Made by a program: the position numbers and the translations under genes. Below the pieces are notes generated by a model, which was not told where the DNA came from, searched no databases, and worked only from the letters and a program-made list of their open reading frames with translations. From Streptomyces globisporus (GTDB taxonomy: Bacteria > Actinomycetota > Actinomycetes > Streptomycetales > Streptomycetaceae), in contig BMTG01000021.1 in NCBI GenBank assembly GCA_014649555.1, positions 1-64,000 on the forward strand: a DNA stretch of 64,000 nucleotides. The letters run 5' to 3'. Of this stretch, positions 44,001 through 52,116 are shown one piece after another (the first letter of the stretch is position 1; the number at the start of each line of letters is the position of its first letter).

Positions 44001-45556
44001 CGGATTCTCAGCAGGTGGCGCTCGTGGAGGGCATCGTTCACATCGCTGACACGCTCGGCCTCCAGGTGATCGCCGAGGGGATCGAGGATGCCGGGCAGCG
44101 CGATCTGCTGGCCCATATGGGCTGTCGGTACGGGCAGGGTTTTCTCTATGCCCGCCCGATGACCGCCCGACAGAGCGCGTCGTTGCTCCAGCGGCCCAGG
44201 CGAAGTTGGCGGACGGAGGCGAGCGAGCCGCATCGTGGGACAGCTCGTCGGGGCTCTGTCGGCCCTGTTGAAGATCCGAGTGCCGGAGAAGGGAGCAGCA
44301 CGATGCCCGACATCACCACATCGATCATGAAGGCCCGACGGGATCAGCGTTTGAGCGACCTGGAACATCTTCGGCGAACCAGCCCCATGAGCGACGCGGT
44401 CCTCGACGAGGTGCAAGGCCGCCACATACGGTGCGGAGACCGGTGGCTGATCGACTTCGCCTCCTGCAACTACCTGGGGTTCGACTGCGATCCCGAGATC
44501 ATTGGTGCCATCGAACCCGCCGTGCGGCGCTGGGGCACCCACCCGAGCTGGTCGCGGTTGCTCGGCAGCCCGCGCATCTACCCCGAGATAGAGGAGCGAC
44601 TCGCCGCGCTTCTCGAGGCCCCGGACACCTTGCTGCTGCCGACGGCGACCCTGATCCATGCCTCGGTGATCCCGGTTCTCGCAGGCTCGGGGCACGTGTT
44701 CGTCGAGGCGACTGCCCACCGGACCGTGTACGACGGTTGCGTGGCCGCCCGCGGGCAGGGGGCGACCCTGCAGCGGTTCCGTGGCGACCGGCCCGACCAA
44801 CTCGACGCCCAGCTCGGGGCAGTGCCGCCCGGATCCACACGGCTGGTCTGTCTGGACGGCGTGAACAGCATGAGCGGCAACATCCCGGACGTGCCCCGGC
44901 TGGCGGCGATCTGCCGGAACCGCGGCGCCACCCTGTACCTCGACGACACGCATGGGTTCGGGATCGTCGGAGAGCGACGCGGCGACGAGCTGTGTCCGTA
45001 CGGGGCGCGCGGGAACAGTGTGGTCCGGCACACCGGGGAAACCTACGACGACATCGTGCTCGTCGGCGGCTTCTCCAAGGCGTACTCGTCGCTGCTCGCC
45101 TTTCTGGCGCTCCCCACCCCCCTCAAGGATCTGTTGAAGATCGCGGCGGGCCCCTACCTGTATTCCGGGCCGTCACCCACTGCCTCGCTGGCGACAACAC
45201 TCGCCGGCCTCCAGGTGAACGAGCGCCGTGGCGACGCCATTCGCGCCGACGTGTACCGCAAGACGGCCAAGGTGCTCGACCATGTCCACGGCCTCGGCAT
45301 GGCGACGCCCAACACCGACGGGCTGCCGATCGTGGAGATCGTGCTGTCGGACGCGTCGGACCTCGACGCGGTGGCCGACTTCCTGTGGGACAGCGGGATC
45401 TACGTCACCCTGGCCGCTTACCCTCTCGTGCCCCGGGACCGTGTGGGCTTCCGGGTACAGATCACAGCGCTGAACTCCGATGACGACATCGACCGGCTCA
45501 ACACCGCGCTCACGGCGCTCTGCGAGCGTTTCGCCGTACTGCGGCCGGGGAGCTGA
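41069..45556 (+). CDS. Membrane PAS-GGDEF-EAL protein, frame continuous with an oxoamine synthase
   Basis: The frame opens at ATG 41069 behind GGGAGGCGG and has no stop until 45556, 1,495 codons. Residues 1-330 hold about eight to ten membrane segments, a GAF-like stretch follows, then a PAS domain (YFRTLVRNASDVILIVASDN). Gly-Gly-Asp-Glu-Phe is at 697-701 (RLGGDEFAVLM) and Glu-Ala-Leu at 824-826 (FEALARW), with EAL residues LTETVML and DDFGTGFSSLRYL intact, so both synthesis and breakdown of c-di-GMP are possible. Beyond residue 1045 a linker leads into an alpha-oxoamine-synthase domain that also has its own start (separate entry). Whether the cell makes a fusion, two proteins or both cannot be told. 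Confidence 0.8.
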   Translation: MPVARNRALMVGFALIVAALTSGYLMWPAAHAPLWAMIGVAGVVAILVGVRVNRPDCRWPWWVLAAALLLFATGDTFYNVTEAYFSASNPFPSPADAFYLMTYPLFTVGLLGLVHNRMAGRDVPGMLDALIITAGLALPVWVFLVQPLTQADGLTWEQRAISIAYPLGDVLVLALLVRLLTLGSAPSRNRSLHLLVLGTLTLLCFDIAYGILQLSGTWQAGTVLDSGWVFFYTAWGMAALHPSMAELTTREHRQESLVPPTGRLFLLSGTVLIAPGILLYEGLRGRAEDASVIAAFSGILILLVILRLTGMIVAHRKAVAREVALRNAAASLLAAVSAQEITRCCDRTVDALFGSRPVEHASMLLSADDAQDTQADTRPGTPPVGRLRDTRTGQVPPGQPTELFTRRSRLMPISRLGPGITAALGRLSTVLVCPTVGSDRPDRPDSADVPGILLTAGPVKRLGEMRSSLEILASHAGLALGRVALRKEIIRQESEAYFRTLVRNASDVILIVASDNTVRYASPSARSVFGEVKLLGTTLHELMHECDRARAARLLAMVRNGKQGEAQDHWHIPNGNGTLEVEVSCRDLRQDHTVQGLVVTLRDVTEQRQLEHELTQRAFHDPLTGLPNRMLLLERIERALLRGRRESTLTCVLFIDLDDFKIVNDNMGHSSGDQLLNAVGVRLTETVRRTDTAARLGGDEFAVLMEGAKEPIDAELLAAQIVQSLNRPFRLPDGSVGISASVGVATAMDSADSEELLSHSDLALRAAKAGGKRQWRRFQTRLRVRMIEQHDLRASLDSAIVQKDFALRYQPVVDLRGGHIVGFEALARWPHARRGLVPPQQFIALAEETGHIMPLGTWVLGKATGDIAALQQAAGRDPPYVSVNVSARQFRDPDFLDEVCGVLTTPGLSPGSLQLELTETVMLRWDGQVESVMQSLKDLGVRIALDDFGTGFSSLRYLRELPIDVLKIDKSFIDEITTDSQQVALVEGIVHIADTLGLQVIAEGIEDAGQRDLLAHMGCRYGQGFLYARPMTARQSASLLQRPRRSWRTEASEPHRGTARRGSVGPVEDPSAGEGSSTMPDITTSIMKARRDQRLSDLEHLRRTSPMSDAVLDEVQGRHIRCGDRWLIDFASCNYLGFDCDPEIIGAIEPAVRRWGTHPSWSRLLGSPRIYPEIEERLAALLEAPDTLLLPTATLIHASVIPVLAGSGHVFVEATAHRTVYDGCVAARGQGATLQRFRGDRPDQLDAQLGAVPPGSTRLVCLDGVNSMSGNIPDVPRLAAICRNRGATLYLDDTHGFGIVGERRGDELCPYGARGNSVVRHTGETYDDIVLVGGFSKAYSSLLAFLALPTPLKDLLKIAAGPYLYSGPSPTASLATTLAGLQVNERRGDAIRADVYRKTAKVLDHVHGLGMATPNTDGLPIVEIVLSDASDLDAVADFLWDSGIYVTLAAYPLVPRDRVGFRVQITALNSDDDIDRLNTALTALCERFAVLRPGS
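44303..45556 (+). CDS. Alpha-oxoamine synthase-family PLP enzyme (internal start in the GGDEF-EAL frame)
   Basis: An internal ATG at 44303, seven bases after AGGGAG, begins a 417-residue fold-type I PLP enzyme similar to 8-amino-7-oxononanoate synthase, serine palmitoyltransferase and CqsA. Features: IDFASCNYLGFDCDPEIIGA, the PLP-stacking His in EATAHRTVYDG, Asp-Asp-Thr-His at 214-217 (LYLDDTHGFGIVGERRG), and Lys259 in GGFSKAYSS, which should bind PLP. The family condenses an amino acid with an acyl thioester. The methyltransferase gene starts eight bases after its stop, suggesting a two-step product. The ribosome site argues for separate synthesis; the lack of a stop upstream permits a fusion. 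Confidence 0.78.
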   Translation: MPDITTSIMKARRDQRLSDLEHLRRTSPMSDAVLDEVQGRHIRCGDRWLIDFASCNYLGFDCDPEIIGAIEPAVRRWGTHPSWSRLLGSPRIYPEIEERLAALLEAPDTLLLPTATLIHASVIPVLAGSGHVFVEATAHRTVYDGCVAARGQGATLQRFRGDRPDQLDAQLGAVPPGSTRLVCLDGVNSMSGNIPDVPRLAAICRNRGATLYLDDTHGFGIVGERRGDELCPYGARGNSVVRHTGETYDDIVLVGGFSKAYSSLLAFLALPTPLKDLLKIAAGPYLYSGPSPTASLATTLAGLQVNERRGDAIRADVYRKTAKVLDHVHGLGMATPNTDGLPIVEIVLSDASDLDAVADFLWDSGIYVTLAAYPLVPRDRVGFRVQITALNSDDDIDRLNTALTALCERFAVLRPGS

Positions 45557-45563
45557 GCAGCAG

Positions 45564-46313
45564 ATGGTGAAGCGTGTGACCCGCAATGACGACGTGGACT
45601 GGGACAGCTGGCCGGTCCAGGACTACCTCGCGGAGAACTACCGCGATCTGCATCCGTCCGACGCGGCCGTGATCGCGCATCACAGCGCGGTCTATCGCGG
45701 CATCGAGGCGGACAGCGCCGCTCGTACGGTCGAGTTCGGGGCAGGGCCGAACCTCTATCCACTCCTGCTCGCCGCGGCCGCGAGCCGTCGGATCGACGCG
45801 GTCGAGGCAAGCGCCGCCGGGGTCCGGTATCTGGTCGGACAGATCACCCGCAGGCCCGACGCCAGCTGGGAGCAGTTCCATGCTTTGTGCCGGGAGCTGA
45901 ACCCCGACTTGCCTCCGACGCTGCCCGAGGCCCTCGCCGCGGTCAACGTCGTCCACTCGGACGTGCGGAACCTGAAACCCGGCACCTATGACATCGCTTC
46001 GATGAACTTTGTCGCCGAAGGAGTCACCGAGGACTTCACCGAGTTCGCGGACTTCTGCCGCCGCTTCGCGCACTCCGTTCGGCCCGGCGGACGACTGATC
46101 GCAGCCTTCATGGAGAACATGCCGACGTACCGGATCGGCCCGGCGTCGCAATGGCCCGGCTGCCCGATCGATCCCTCGGTCGTCACCGCGGTCTTCGCGC
46201 CGCTGACCGATGACCTGCAGGTCACACGGATCGGCGCCGACGCCAGCCTGCCGGACTACGGTGACTCCGGAATGGTGCTGCTGTCCGGTCTCAGGCGCAT
46301 GCCTCCGGGGTGA
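45564..46313 (+). CDS. SAM-dependent methyltransferase, NNMT/PNMT/TEMT-like
   Basis: A 249-residue protein starting MVKRVTRNDDVDWDSWPVQD. The N-terminal YLAENYRDLHPSDAAVIAHH segment and the SAM motif ARTVEFGAGPNLYPLLLAAA, then IDAVEASAAGVRYLVGQIT, resemble the nicotinamide/phenylethanolamine N-methyltransferase group. FVAEGVTEDFTEFADFCRRF continues the fold. It lies eight bases after the oxoamine synthase and could N- or O-methylate its amino ketone product; this is inference. Its 3' end overlaps the convergent GH15 gene by 23 bases. Confidence 0.75.
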   Translation: MVKRVTRNDDVDWDSWPVQDYLAENYRDLHPSDAAVIAHHSAVYRGIEADSAARTVEFGAGPNLYPLLLAAAASRRIDAVEASAAGVRYLVGQITRRPDASWEQFHALCRELNPDLPPTLPEALAAVNVVHSDVRNLKPGTYDIASMNFVAEGVTEDFTEFADFCRRFAHSVRPGGRLIAAFMENMPTYRIGPASQWPGCPIDPSVVTAVFAPLTDDLQVTRIGADASLPDYGDSGMVLLSGLRRMPPG

Positions 46314-48099
46314 CGCCCGCCCGCTGCAGGGCGAACGCCGACTCCACCAGTGCGATGTGGCTGAAAGCCTGGGGGGTGTTGCCCATGTGGCGGTGGCGTA
46401 CCGGGTCCCACTGCTCCGAGAGCAGTCCGACATCGTTGCGTACGGCGAGTACTCGCTCGAACGCCTCTCGTGCCCGGCCTCGCTCGCCCATCGCCGCGAG
46501 CGCGTCTGCGTACCAGAGCGAACATGCGACGAAGGTGCCCTCGCCGCCGCGCAGGCCGTCCACACCATGCACCCCTCCGCCGCCCTCTTGGTAGCGTCGC
46601 ACGAAGCCGGCCTGGTCCAACTCACGCATCGCAGCGATGGTGCTTCGCACCCGGAAGTCGCAGGGGCGGAGGAAGCCGAGCTTGGGCATCAGCAGTGAGG
46701 ACGCGTCGAGGGCGGACGAACCGTAGGACTGCACGAAGGAACGGCGCACGGGGTCCCATCCCATCCGGCACACCTCGGCGTGGACGGCATCCCGCAGAGC
46801 CCGCCACGGACCCGATGATTCGGTTCTGCCCAGGAGAGCCCCGATGCGCAGCGCTCTGTCGGCCGCGACCCACGACATGACTTTGGAATGGACGAAGTGC
46901 CGTCGCGGGCCACGGACTTCCCAGAGGCCTTGGTCGGGCTCACGCCAATGCTCACGCAGATGGCTCATCAGCGCATTGACCAGGCTCCACATGTGCTCCT
47001 GCAGCGGTATGCCCGCGCGAAGCGATCTGTAGAGAGTGTCGAGGACGGCTCCGTACACGTCCAGCTGGAACTGGCCCGCGGCGGCGTTCCCGAACCGTAC
47101 CGGGCGTGCTCCTTCGTACCCCGGCAGCCAAGGGGCCTCGGTCTCAGGAAGGCTCCGCTGCCCTTCTATGCCGTACACCGTCTGCAGGCCGGCGGGCCCG
47201 CCGGCGACGGCTCGCAACAGCCAGTCCAGCCATGCGGCGGCCTCGTTCCTGTATCCGCTGCGCAGCAGGCACGACAGGGTGAGGGTGGAATCACGCAGCC
47301 AGCAGTACCGGTAGTCCCAGTTGCGTTCTCCCCCCAGATGTTCGGGGAGGGAAGCGGTCGGCGCGGCGACGATGCCGCCCGTGGGAGCGTAGGTGAGCGC
47401 TTTGAGCGTGATCAGCGAGCGCACCACGGAGTCGCGCCAGGGGCCCTGATAGCGGCATTGAGCCGCCCATTCCTGCCAGAAGTCGCGGGTCTCCTTCAAC
47501 GCGGTCTCCGGGGGAACGCACAGCGGAGCGGGCATCTCGCAGAGATGGGAAGGAGCCCACGCGAGCATCAGAGTCAGCCTGCGCCCCGCGGTCACGGTGA
47601 AATCAACGACAGTGGAGCCGGACCGGCGTACTCCTTGCCCCGCGTCGTCAGCACGCTGCCAAAGAGAGTCCGGCCCGGCGACGGCCACCGTGCAGGCACC
47701 GGCGCTGCGCACCCACGGGACGACCCGTCCGTGGTTGAAACGAGGTCTCAACTCGCTGCGCACCCTCACACAGCCTGACTGGCCCTCCACCGTGCGCACG
47801 ACGCACGGGAACCGGGTACGTGGCGGCATGAAGTCACTGACCCGAACCGTTCCGGAGTCGGTCTCCCACCAAGTGTCCAGGATAAGGGTGCCGTCTCGAT
47901 AGGCTCGACGGGAGCATTGCTCCGCGCCCACCGGTGCGACACGCCAAAAGCCGTTGTCGTCGGTGCCGATCAGGGAAGCGAAGCATGCGGGGGAATCGAA
48001 GCGCGGAAGGCAGAGCCAGTCGATCGCCCCATCCTGGGCGATCATGGCAGCGCTTTCGAGGTCTCCTATGAGGGCGTAGTTCTCGATTGGTTTACTCAT
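46291..48099 (-). CDS. Glycoside hydrolase family 15 (glucoamylase/trehalase-like)
   Basis: A 602-residue enzyme starting MSKPIENYALIGDLESAAMI, with no signal peptide. The N-terminal beta-sandwich carries AMIAQDGAIDWLCLPRFDSP; the (alpha/alpha)6 barrel holds ERNWDYRYCWLRDSTLTLSC and the C-terminal VGLLSEQWDPVRHRHMGNTP with the second catalytic Glu. Cytoplasmic actinobacterial members include trehalases and glucoamylases; substrate not resolved. It is transcribed toward the methyltransferase and overlaps it tail to tail. Confidence 0.88.
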   Translation of the reverse strand: MSKPIENYALIGDLESAAMIAQDGAIDWLCLPRFDSPACFASLIGTDDNGFWRVAPVGAEQCSRRAYRDGTLILDTWWETDSGTVRVSDFMPPRTRFPCVVRTVEGQSGCVRVRSELRPRFNHGRVVPWVRSAGACTVAVAGPDSLWQRADDAGQGVRRSGSTVVDFTVTAGRRLTLMLAWAPSHLCEMPAPLCVPPETALKETRDFWQEWAAQCRYQGPWRDSVVRSLITLKALTYAPTGGIVAAPTASLPEHLGGERNWDYRYCWLRDSTLTLSCLLRSGYRNEAAAWLDWLLRAVAGGPAGLQTVYGIEGQRSLPETEAPWLPGYEGARPVRFGNAAAGQFQLDVYGAVLDTLYRSLRAGIPLQEHMWSLVNALMSHLREHWREPDQGLWEVRGPRRHFVHSKVMSWVAADRALRIGALLGRTESSGPWRALRDAVHAEVCRMGWDPVRRSFVQSYGSSALDASSLLMPKLGFLRPCDFRVRSTIAAMRELDQAGFVRRYQEGGGGVHGVDGLRGGEGTFVACSLWYADALAAMGERGRAREAFERVLAVRNDVGLLSEQWDPVRHRHMGNTPQAFSHIALVESAFALQRAGVTPEACA

Positions 48100-48444
48100 G
48101 ATCGGAATACGCCGTCGAACACAAGCCGCTCCCTTCATTTTACGGCATCTCACGCTTTCGCCCCCCTCCCACTGACCGGCCGGCCCGACCTCAGCGAGGC
48201 GTTCGTCGGCGCCTTCCTCACCGATGACGCCATGCCCCTGGCCAGTCAAAGCACCCCGTCCGGACAAAGAGCCTATTGAGGTTCAGACTGGAACCGCAGG
48301 GTCATCGCGCAATGGAGCGTAAGCACGGGTGCCTGTTGCGGAAGGACCGGGGTCGATCACCGTAGAGCGCAGAGGAGACATGAGGAGCGTCGACTGCGCA
48401 GCGGGGCCCAACGGGCCCGTACCTGCGAGAGAGGAGTCGCGGCC
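48100..48444. other. 345-bp divergent promoter region between GH15 and phosphatase genes
   Basis: No gene. Both genes point away from it, so it should hold two promoters; no confident boxes or repeats were identified. Confidence 0.5.
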
Positions 48445-49683
48445 ATGACCCGTCGCCCGAGCGATCTTCCCCGGCTGCTGACAGCGGCGGAGACGGCAGC
48501 GCCGGTTGAGGCCGTGGCCGTGGTCGCGGAAGATCTGCGCAGGCGTTTCGCGGCTACAAAGGTCTCGTTCCTCATCGTGGATCTGACCGGCAGAGCGCTC
48601 GCGCGGCTCTCCACCGCCACCGCCACGGGCAGCGACGGGGAAACGGAGCGGATCCCTCTGTTCGGAAGCGTCTACGAGCAGGTGATCCGCACCCAGCGGC
48701 CGCATCACGAGCCCGCCGGACAAGAACAGCGGGTAATCGTTCCTGTGACCAACCGGGGGGACGCGATCGGCCTGCTCGAACTGCTCCTGCCGGCCGGCAG
48801 GAGCGAGGAAGAGGTTGTCCTAGCTGTCGGGGAAGCCGCTCACGCGCTGGCCTACGTCGTGATCGCCAACGGGCGCTTCACCGACTTCTACACCTGGGGC
48901 AAGCGCTCCAGACCTCCGACTCTGGCAGCGGAGATCCAGTATCAGCTGCTTCCACAGGCACTGTCCTGCGAGGCCGCGCAGTTCACTCTGAGCGGGAGTC
49001 TGGAGCCCTCCGAGGACCTCAGCGGCGACACGTTCGACTACGCGCTGGACCGCGACACCCTGCACCTGTCGGTGACCGACCCCATGGGCCATGACCTCGA
49101 CGCAGCCCTGGCGGCCACCGTCCTGGTGGGTGCGCTGCGCAGAGCCCGCCGCGCCGGAGCATCCCTCGCCGAACAGGCCCGTCAGGGCGACCAGGCCCTG
49201 ACCAGCCACGGACAGGGCCACGCCACCGGACAACTGCTGCGCATCAACCTCCACACCGGAAGAACCGAGCTCGTCAACGCCGGCCACCCCTGGCCCCTGC
49301 GCATGCGTGCAGGCTTGGTGGAAACCGTTCCCTGCCAGGTCGACCAGCCTTTCGGGCTGGCCGTCGTCTCACCCCGGCCCTACCGCGTCCAAACCCTGGA
49401 CCTGCGCCCCGGAGACCGGCTCCTCATGCTGACCGACGGCATGCTCGAACGCCACGGAGAGAAGGTCGACGTGGCTGCCCTGCTGCGGCAGACCCGCAGT
49501 CTGCACCCACGCGAGACCACGCTGATGCTGACCTCCGCCGTCCGCGACGCCGCAGGCGGCCGCCTCGAAGACGACGCCACTGTGGTGTGCCTGGACTGGC
49601 ACGGCCCGCAAGAAGACCACCGCCACGTCAGCTCCGGCGCGGACACCCACCAAGCCTCAGCCGCCCGCCCACCCAACCGCTGA
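48445..49683 (+). CDS. SpoIIE/PP2C-type serine phosphatase with N-terminal sensor domain
   Basis: A 412-residue protein from ATG 48445, behind GAGAGAGGAG. The N-terminal 150 residues resemble a GAF-type sensor (EDLRRRFAATKVSFLIVDLT). The C-terminal PP2C domain has EIQYQLLPQALSC, metal-binding Asp in EDLSGDTFDYA and DPMGHDLDAAL, INLHTGRTELVNAGHPWPLR, LLMLTDGMLERHG and LEDDATVVCLDW. Such phosphatases dephosphorylate anti-anti-sigma factors in partner-switching pathways. No cognate kinase or antagonist is next to it, though an RsbW-like remnant occurs at 19.6 kb. Its target is unknown. Confidence 0.88.
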   Translation: MTRRPSDLPRLLTAAETAAPVEAVAVVAEDLRRRFAATKVSFLIVDLTGRALARLSTATATGSDGETERIPLFGSVYEQVIRTQRPHHEPAGQEQRVIVPVTNRGDAIGLLELLLPAGRSEEEVVLAVGEAAHALAYVVIANGRFTDFYTWGKRSRPPTLAAEIQYQLLPQALSCEAAQFTLSGSLEPSEDLSGDTFDYALDRDTLHLSVTDPMGHDLDAALAATVLVGALRRARRAGASLAEQARQGDQALTSHGQGHATGQLLRINLHTGRTELVNAGHPWPLRMRAGLVETVPCQVDQPFGLAVVSPRPYRVQTLDLRPGDRLLMLTDGMLERHGEKVDVAALLRQTRSLHPRETTLMLTSAVRDAAGGRLEDDATVVCLDWHGPQEDHRHVSSGADTHQASAARPPNR

Positions 49684-50015
49684 CCGCGCCACCACCGCCC
49701 GACCCACCGACTCAACGACGTTGGCGTTGTCGACGTTCGTGGGAGTCCGCCCGTACGGCAGCCGTGAAAAGAAGGCCCCCACGCCCCAGCCTCCGCTGAA
49801 CACGCGGCACGGACTCGACGAACGTGCATCGGCAGAATTCATGGAGTCAGGCGTCCCCGTGGCGCGAACGGACCGGCCGAGATGCGCCCGCCGAGCATTC
49901 GTGGTCACCTGACGTTACGGGCACCACTTCGCTACGGCCTCGTCCCGAGGGACCCACTACGGCCGCCGGCAACGCGTCCCTCCCCAAGTCCACCGAGCCC
50001 ATCCGGAGACGGCTG
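49684..50015. other. 332-bp interval upstream of the sigma factor gene
   Basis: An open frame extends upstream from the sigma gene through this region, but its sequence has no family resemblance and is probably non-coding leader. Nothing else stands out. Confidence 0.45.
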
Positions 50016-50582
50016 GTGTCCGAGCGAACTGCTGCGACTTCGTCCGACTGTTGCCCGAACGATTGCGGCGCCCCCAGGCACGGCGACACCGTGCGGGATT
50101 CCTTCGAGAGCATCTACACCCACTGGCATCCACAGGTGCTTCGCTGGGCCAGACGCCGCTGCGTCGATCCTCAGGAGGCCGAGGATGTCGCGCAGCAGGT
50201 GTTCGCCGACGTCTGGCGCTACTCCGGTAGGTACTGCTCTCGCCGGGGGGAGATCGGCCCCTGGATCTACGGCATCACGGTGCACAAGGCCGCCGACGCG
50301 TCTGCCGCCGTCGCCCGCAGGTACGAGGGGTTGCGCCGTCTGATACGGAGCCCCGTCGCCGCGAACCCTGACGTCGGTGCCGGAGCCGTCGAGCGGGTGC
50401 ACATGGCATCCTCCCTGTCGGAATTGCCGGACCGAAAGCGCGAGGTCCTCTTCCTGGCCTATTACCTGGACATGACTCAGCCGGAGGTTGCGGGGCTTCT
50501 CGACCTGCCCTTGGGGACGGTCAAGAGTCACACCAGACGGGGTCTCAGGGCTCTCGCCCACCTCCTCGACGCACATGCGTGA
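50016..50582 (+). CDS. ECF-family RNA polymerase sigma factor
   Basis: A 188-residue sigma factor. Region 2 is SFESIYTHWHPQVLRWARRR then DPQEAEDVAQQVFADVWRYS; region 4 is LPDRKREVLFLAYYLDMTQP followed by VAGLLDLPLGTVKSHTRRGL. GTG 50016 was chosen because of GGAGAC upstream; a GTG at 50091 is possible. No anti-sigma gene follows. In other Streptomyces an ECF sigma (LitS) next to the crt genes drives light-induced carotenoid synthesis; this gene is in a similar position, but no LitR-like regulator is in the window. Confidence 0.85.
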   Translation: MSERTAATSSDCCPNDCGAPRHGDTVRDSFESIYTHWHPQVLRWARRRCVDPQEAEDVAQQVFADVWRYSGRYCSRRGEIGPWIYGITVHKAADASAAVARRYEGLRRLIRSPVAANPDVGAGAVERVHMASSLSELPDRKREVLFLAYYLDMTQPEVAGLLDLPLGTVKSHTRRGLRALAHLLDAHA

Positions 50583-50590
50583 AGGAACGC

Positions 50591-51958
50591 TCAGTGGTCC
50601 TCCACGATGCCGCCCATGGCCCGCATCAGCCGACTGGCCATCCAGTCCGGTCCGCGCCGTCCGACCTCCCGCGTCCAGCGCGACAGACCAGCGGGAAGGT
50701 CCGTCAGCAGCTGCCGTACCGCGCTTCCGGCCATGCGCGGACCGAGCCGGGACGGGTCGAGACAGACCGCGAGCTCTGCCCTCTCGGCGTCATGGGCGAT
50801 CGAGAACTGATCGCTGGAGAACGGCAGGATGAGCGCTGGAGTGCCGGATGCCACGCATTCCGTGAAGGAATTGTTCCCACCGTGATGAACCATGGCGTCG
50901 GCCCGCCCGAGGAGCCACCGCTGGGGGACCACATCCGCGATGTGCACGTTCGGGGCGGAGAGATGGGCAAGCGCTGCTGCGCGTTCTCCCGCGGCGACGA
51001 CGACCGCTGCCTCCGGGACCTCGAGAAGCACACCTCGTACGAGCTTTGCCAGTACGTCGTCACGAGCCGACAGGAAGGTGCCGAGAGCCACGAGTACCAA
51101 CCGGCTGTGCGTCTCTCTCAGCCTGTGCACGAGACCCTCCCACGCCTCGCCGGGGCTCGGCTCCGCGGCCGGTGCGCAGTGGCCCCCGTACAAGAACCTC
51201 GTGCCGTTCCGTGGATGCTCCGGAAGCCAATCGAATCGCGGATAGTTGAACAGCACGGCCTGCCGGGAGGCGAGAGCGAAGGCTCGAACCGGTGTCCGGA
51301 CCGTGGGCGCGTGCGTGCGCACGACTTCCGCGAATCGTTCCGTGAACGCCGCGTCGTTGGCTCGCGCCGCCCGCCGCAGCTCGGCGACACGGCCCGGGGC
51401 GGGCTGGATCGCACGGGGCCAGGCGTAGGGAACACCGAAGAGGGTGTCCGCCGTTTGGGGCACGTACGTCGGGTGCCCTGGACAGAATGTGGCGTAGCGC
51501 AGCCCGAGACAGTGAAGCGCCAGCGTGACCGGGTAGCTCAACTGGTCGACGACGTACCAGTCCGGCGACAGCCGAGCGTCCAGGGTCCGGATCCCGGCGA
51601 GCACCCCCGCCGGGTCCGAGAGCATGTCCTCCCCGCGGTGCCGGGCCTGGGTGAGCAGTGCCGCGATCGCACCGTCCCGCGTCGACCTGAGGAATTCCTC
51701 CAGTCGCTCTGTCTCCCGCGCGCCCTGCCGGGTGCGCTGGGCGATTCCCGTGTTCGCGTTCGGGGTGACGGTGAGAGAGACGAACTCGACATCCGCCGAA
51801 CGGGCGAGCGGCGCGAAGGAGGGCGCGCTGACGAAATACACGTCGGCACCGCAACGGGCGAGCGCGCCCGCCAACACGGACAGGGGCTGGGCGTGTGAAA
51901 GGAAGGGAGGACTGACGACCGCGATGCGGGGCCGCCGGGCATGACGCAAGGACCTCAT
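50591..51958 (-). CDS. Family 1 glycosyltransferase (MGT/CrtX-like)
   Basis: A 455-residue GT-B enzyme starting MRSLRHARRPRIAVVSPPFL. The N-terminal domain has SHAQPLSVLAGALARCGADV; the nucleotide-sugar-binding C-terminal motif is VPQRWLLGRADAMVHHGGNN followed by SFTECVASGTPALILPFSSD. Macrolide and carotenoid (CrtX) glucosyltransferases share this pattern. The position beside carotenoid genes suggests a glycosylated carotenoid, but the acceptor is not proven and no hydroxylase other than the Rieske protein is seen. It ends eight bases from the convergent sigma gene. Confidence 0.8.
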   Translation of the reverse strand: MRSLRHARRPRIAVVSPPFLSHAQPLSVLAGALARCGADVYFVSAPSFAPLARSADVEFVSLTVTPNANTGIAQRTRQGARETERLEEFLRSTRDGAIAALLTQARHRGEDMLSDPAGVLAGIRTLDARLSPDWYVVDQLSYPVTLALHCLGLRYATFCPGHPTYVPQTADTLFGVPYAWPRAIQPAPGRVAELRRAARANDAAFTERFAEVVRTHAPTVRTPVRAFALASRQAVLFNYPRFDWLPEHPRNGTRFLYGGHCAPAAEPSPGEAWEGLVHRLRETHSRLVLVALGTFLSARDDVLAKLVRGVLLEVPEAAVVVAAGERAAALAHLSAPNVHIADVVPQRWLLGRADAMVHHGGNNSFTECVASGTPALILPFSSDQFSIAHDAERAELAVCLDPSRLGPRMAGSAVRQLLTDLPAGLSRWTREVGRRGPDWMASRLMRAMGGIVEDH

Positions 51959-51983
51959 GCCAAGACATTCGCCTCGTGTCGAT

Positions 51984-52006
51984 GTCACGGATGCACGGTC
52001 CGTCAC
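51984..52006. promoter_or_regulatory. Motif GTCACGGA-N7-TCCGTCAC in the divergent glycosyltransferase promoters
   Basis: The same two eight-base blocks, with an eight-base spacer, occur at 63646-63669 between crtY and the DUF4383 gene. Both sites are in divergent promoter regions of the carotenoid locus. The regulator is unknown. Confidence 0.4.
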
Positions 52007-52116
52007 CCCTTCACGCGGCCGTGAGGAAAAAGCCGGAGTTCTCTGCGGCTCGCGCATCCGTTCTCCGGATCGGCGACGAAGCACTACCGGCCGACTGTCG
52101 TCGTCGAGGAGTTCCG

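Noticed and set aside
41069-45556. Treating the whole 1,495-codon frame as certainly one fusion protein
   Set aside because: A well-spaced AGGGAG and ATG at 44303 and a low-complexity linker make separate translation equally likely, so both readings are listed.
50016-50582. Naming the ECF sigma factor litS
   Set aside because: Position near crt genes fits, but no LitR/LitAB genes are present and a proper phylogeny is needed, so no symbol was given.
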